Origin: Agapetus fuscipes
Taxonomy: Eukaryota > Arthropoda > Insecta > Trichoptera > Glossosomatidae
Assembly (NCBI GenBank): GCA_951799405.1
Contig: OX637344.1
Coordinates: 4,526,001-4,590,000 of the forward strand
DNA: 64,000 bases
Direction of reading: 5' to 3'
Shown: in pieces, positions 63,140-64,000 of the stretch
How the letters are laid out: each line of letters begins with the position of its first letter
How positions within the stretch are numbered: position 1 is the stretch's first letter
Made by a program: the position numbers and the translations under genes
The notes under the pieces: model-generated
Seen by the model: only the letters and a program-made list of their open reading frames with translations
Database searches by the model: none
Told to the model about the DNA's origin: nothing

Positions 63140-63186
63140 TTGCGTAGACCAAATGGTATTTCCAAATAACCGTTTGGTCTACGCAA
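63140..63186. repeat. Short perfect hairpin
   Basis: TTGCGTAGACCAAA (63140-63153) pairs with TTTGGTCTACGCAA (63173-63186) around a 19-base spacer. Could be a tiny MITE remnant. Confidence 0.7.
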
Positions 63187-63371
63187 GTGCTCCAGGATAT
63201 TTTGTTCACGGGTTTGTTGTGGGCTAGGGGTTCATTTGTTATTAGAAGGTCATCCAAAGGGAGCGACACCTTTCGGTTCCGAATAAATTACGCCATTTGG
63301 GTCTATGTGTGCCCCACACAGGAACAATTTCGATACTTTAAAGATAAAACGGAATAAGTGACACATTAACT

Positions 63372-63672
63372 TGACCGGTCCGCAGTCCAGTGGTTACACT
63401 TCGGACTCGTAAATGGAAGGTTGTGGGTTCAAACCCCGGCGGAGCACAAACAATATACCATTTATATTTCAAATTTGTTCTTCGCTGGGTTGAAAAATTC
63501 ATAAACCTTTACCAAAGATCGGTCATCAAAAGGTACATCAAGCCTGACAACAACTGGGTCTTGCTTGAGAATTGGCTCTTTATAAAGCAACGACCAAGCT
63601 TGCAAAGGGCTTTTGAGGTGTGATACACACAAAAACAGCGCTCTCCAAATAAATCATCCTAATTTAATTTAA
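63372..63672 (+). mobile_element. SINE-II with LINE-C tail, full length
   Basis: Head ACCGGTCCGCAGTCCAGTGG, B box GGTTCAAACCCC, body, AGCTTGCAAAGGGCTTTTGA joint, LINE-C end to ATCATCCTAATTTAATTT. TTAAC occurs at both edges and in the related site at 18530 in altered form. Confidence 0.85.
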
Positions 63673-63699
63673 GTTAACATGGGTTTCTCAGATACATAC

Positions 63700-63927
63700 C
63701 AGTGGCGAAGGGTGCCATACAAGCTGGTTTCCATCGATTTCCCGTTCAAAATGAGGCAGAAATAATAATAAAGTAGACTGCATGGTTTCAATGGGGGAAA
63801 ATACCTATTGTTTATTTGGTTTTAAATGTGTTTTTTTACTTTGTGCCTATATTTTTTAACTACTTTGTTACATCATTTTAAAAGGGAAGCCGATGGGTAC
63901 CGGCTTGTATGGCACCCTTCGCCACTG
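63700..63927. mobile_element. MITE-3, hAT-type, 228 bp, 8-bp duplication
   Basis: A perfect 25-bp inverted repeat begins CAGTGGCGAAGGGTGCCATA, extending imperfectly to about 58 bp. ATACATAC is at 63692-63699 and 63928-63935. CAG tips and an 8-bp target are the hAT hallmarks. No transposase is encoded. Confidence 0.95.
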
Positions 63928-64000
63928 ATACATACACCTTCTTTCTATTTTCTACGAGAGAAAACACTACATAAGTGTGAAAATCCTGTGGCTTAGAAGT

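Larger units (their letters stand above)
63340..64000 (+). repeat. Dispersed repeat, filled-site copy
   Basis: The repeat seen uninterrupted at 18505-18650 is here broken by a SINE-II (63372-63672) and a hAT-type MITE (63700-63927). It runs to the window end. Confidence 0.65.

Overview
This window looks like a fragment of an AT-rich animal nuclear genome, most probably an arthropod. The evidence is dense eukaryotic mobile DNA: tRNA-derived SINEs with Pol III A and B boxes, non-LTR retrotransposon tails, solo LTRs, MITEs with terminal inverted repeats, and Penelope-like debris. There is no bacterial operon structure, rRNA or functional tRNA gene. I found no host gene that I can name. Almost every open reading frame over 60 codons is either a translated repeat or chance. 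The best unassigned coding candidate is a short stretch at 43743-43940.

Family names used here are local. LINE-A is an abundant non-LTR element whose ORF ends in a basic RGRGRPRK-type tail followed by a 3' UTR of about 350 bp and a short tandem tail. LINE-B has a poly(A) tail. LINE-C has an L2/CR1-like C-terminus and a hairpin 3' end. LINE-D, E and F are single C-terminal fragments. SINE-I, SINE-II and SINE-III are tRNA-like SINEs. MITE-1 to MITE-8 are inverted-repeat elements. PLE marks pieces related to Penelope-like elements.

Layout. 1-830 is the 3' end of an LTR retrotransposon with its 3' LTR. 830-9050 mixes SINE-I, MITEs, a 31-bp minisatellite and LINE-A copies. 9560-12250 is a nested block of SINE-I/II, LINE-A, SINE-III, LINE-B and a MITE. 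12885-18137 holds two solo LTRs, a tandem repeat and SINE composites. 18250-23700 holds MITEs, SINE-I copies, an approximately 120-bp satellite and a foldback PLE piece. 24750-27180 is the least repetitive stretch. 27850-31540 carries PLE ribozyme-like sequence and a SINE-III that was split twice. 32040-34680 is low complexity. 34680-35235 is an inverted minisatellite. 35440-48990 is mainly LINE-A, LINE-B, LINE-C and SINE copies. 49482-64000 contains a solo LTR, a PLE ORF end with ribozyme-like motif, SINE composites, LINE C-termini and MITEs.

How the parts fit together. SINE-II occurs with three different 3' ends: the LINE-B tail, the LINE-C tail, or a whole SINE-I. One SINE-II/SINE-I composite is flanked by a 9-bp target duplication, so it moved as one unit. 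Several repeats contain motifs with hammerhead-ribozyme architecture (CUGANGA-like core, stem II, GAAA, two-base-pair stem III). One of them lies downstream of a GIY-YIG-like ORF end. The system most worth following up is this combination of modular SINEs that exchange LINE tails and ribozyme-bearing Penelope-like pieces. All family identities come from reading motifs by eye; no database search was possible.
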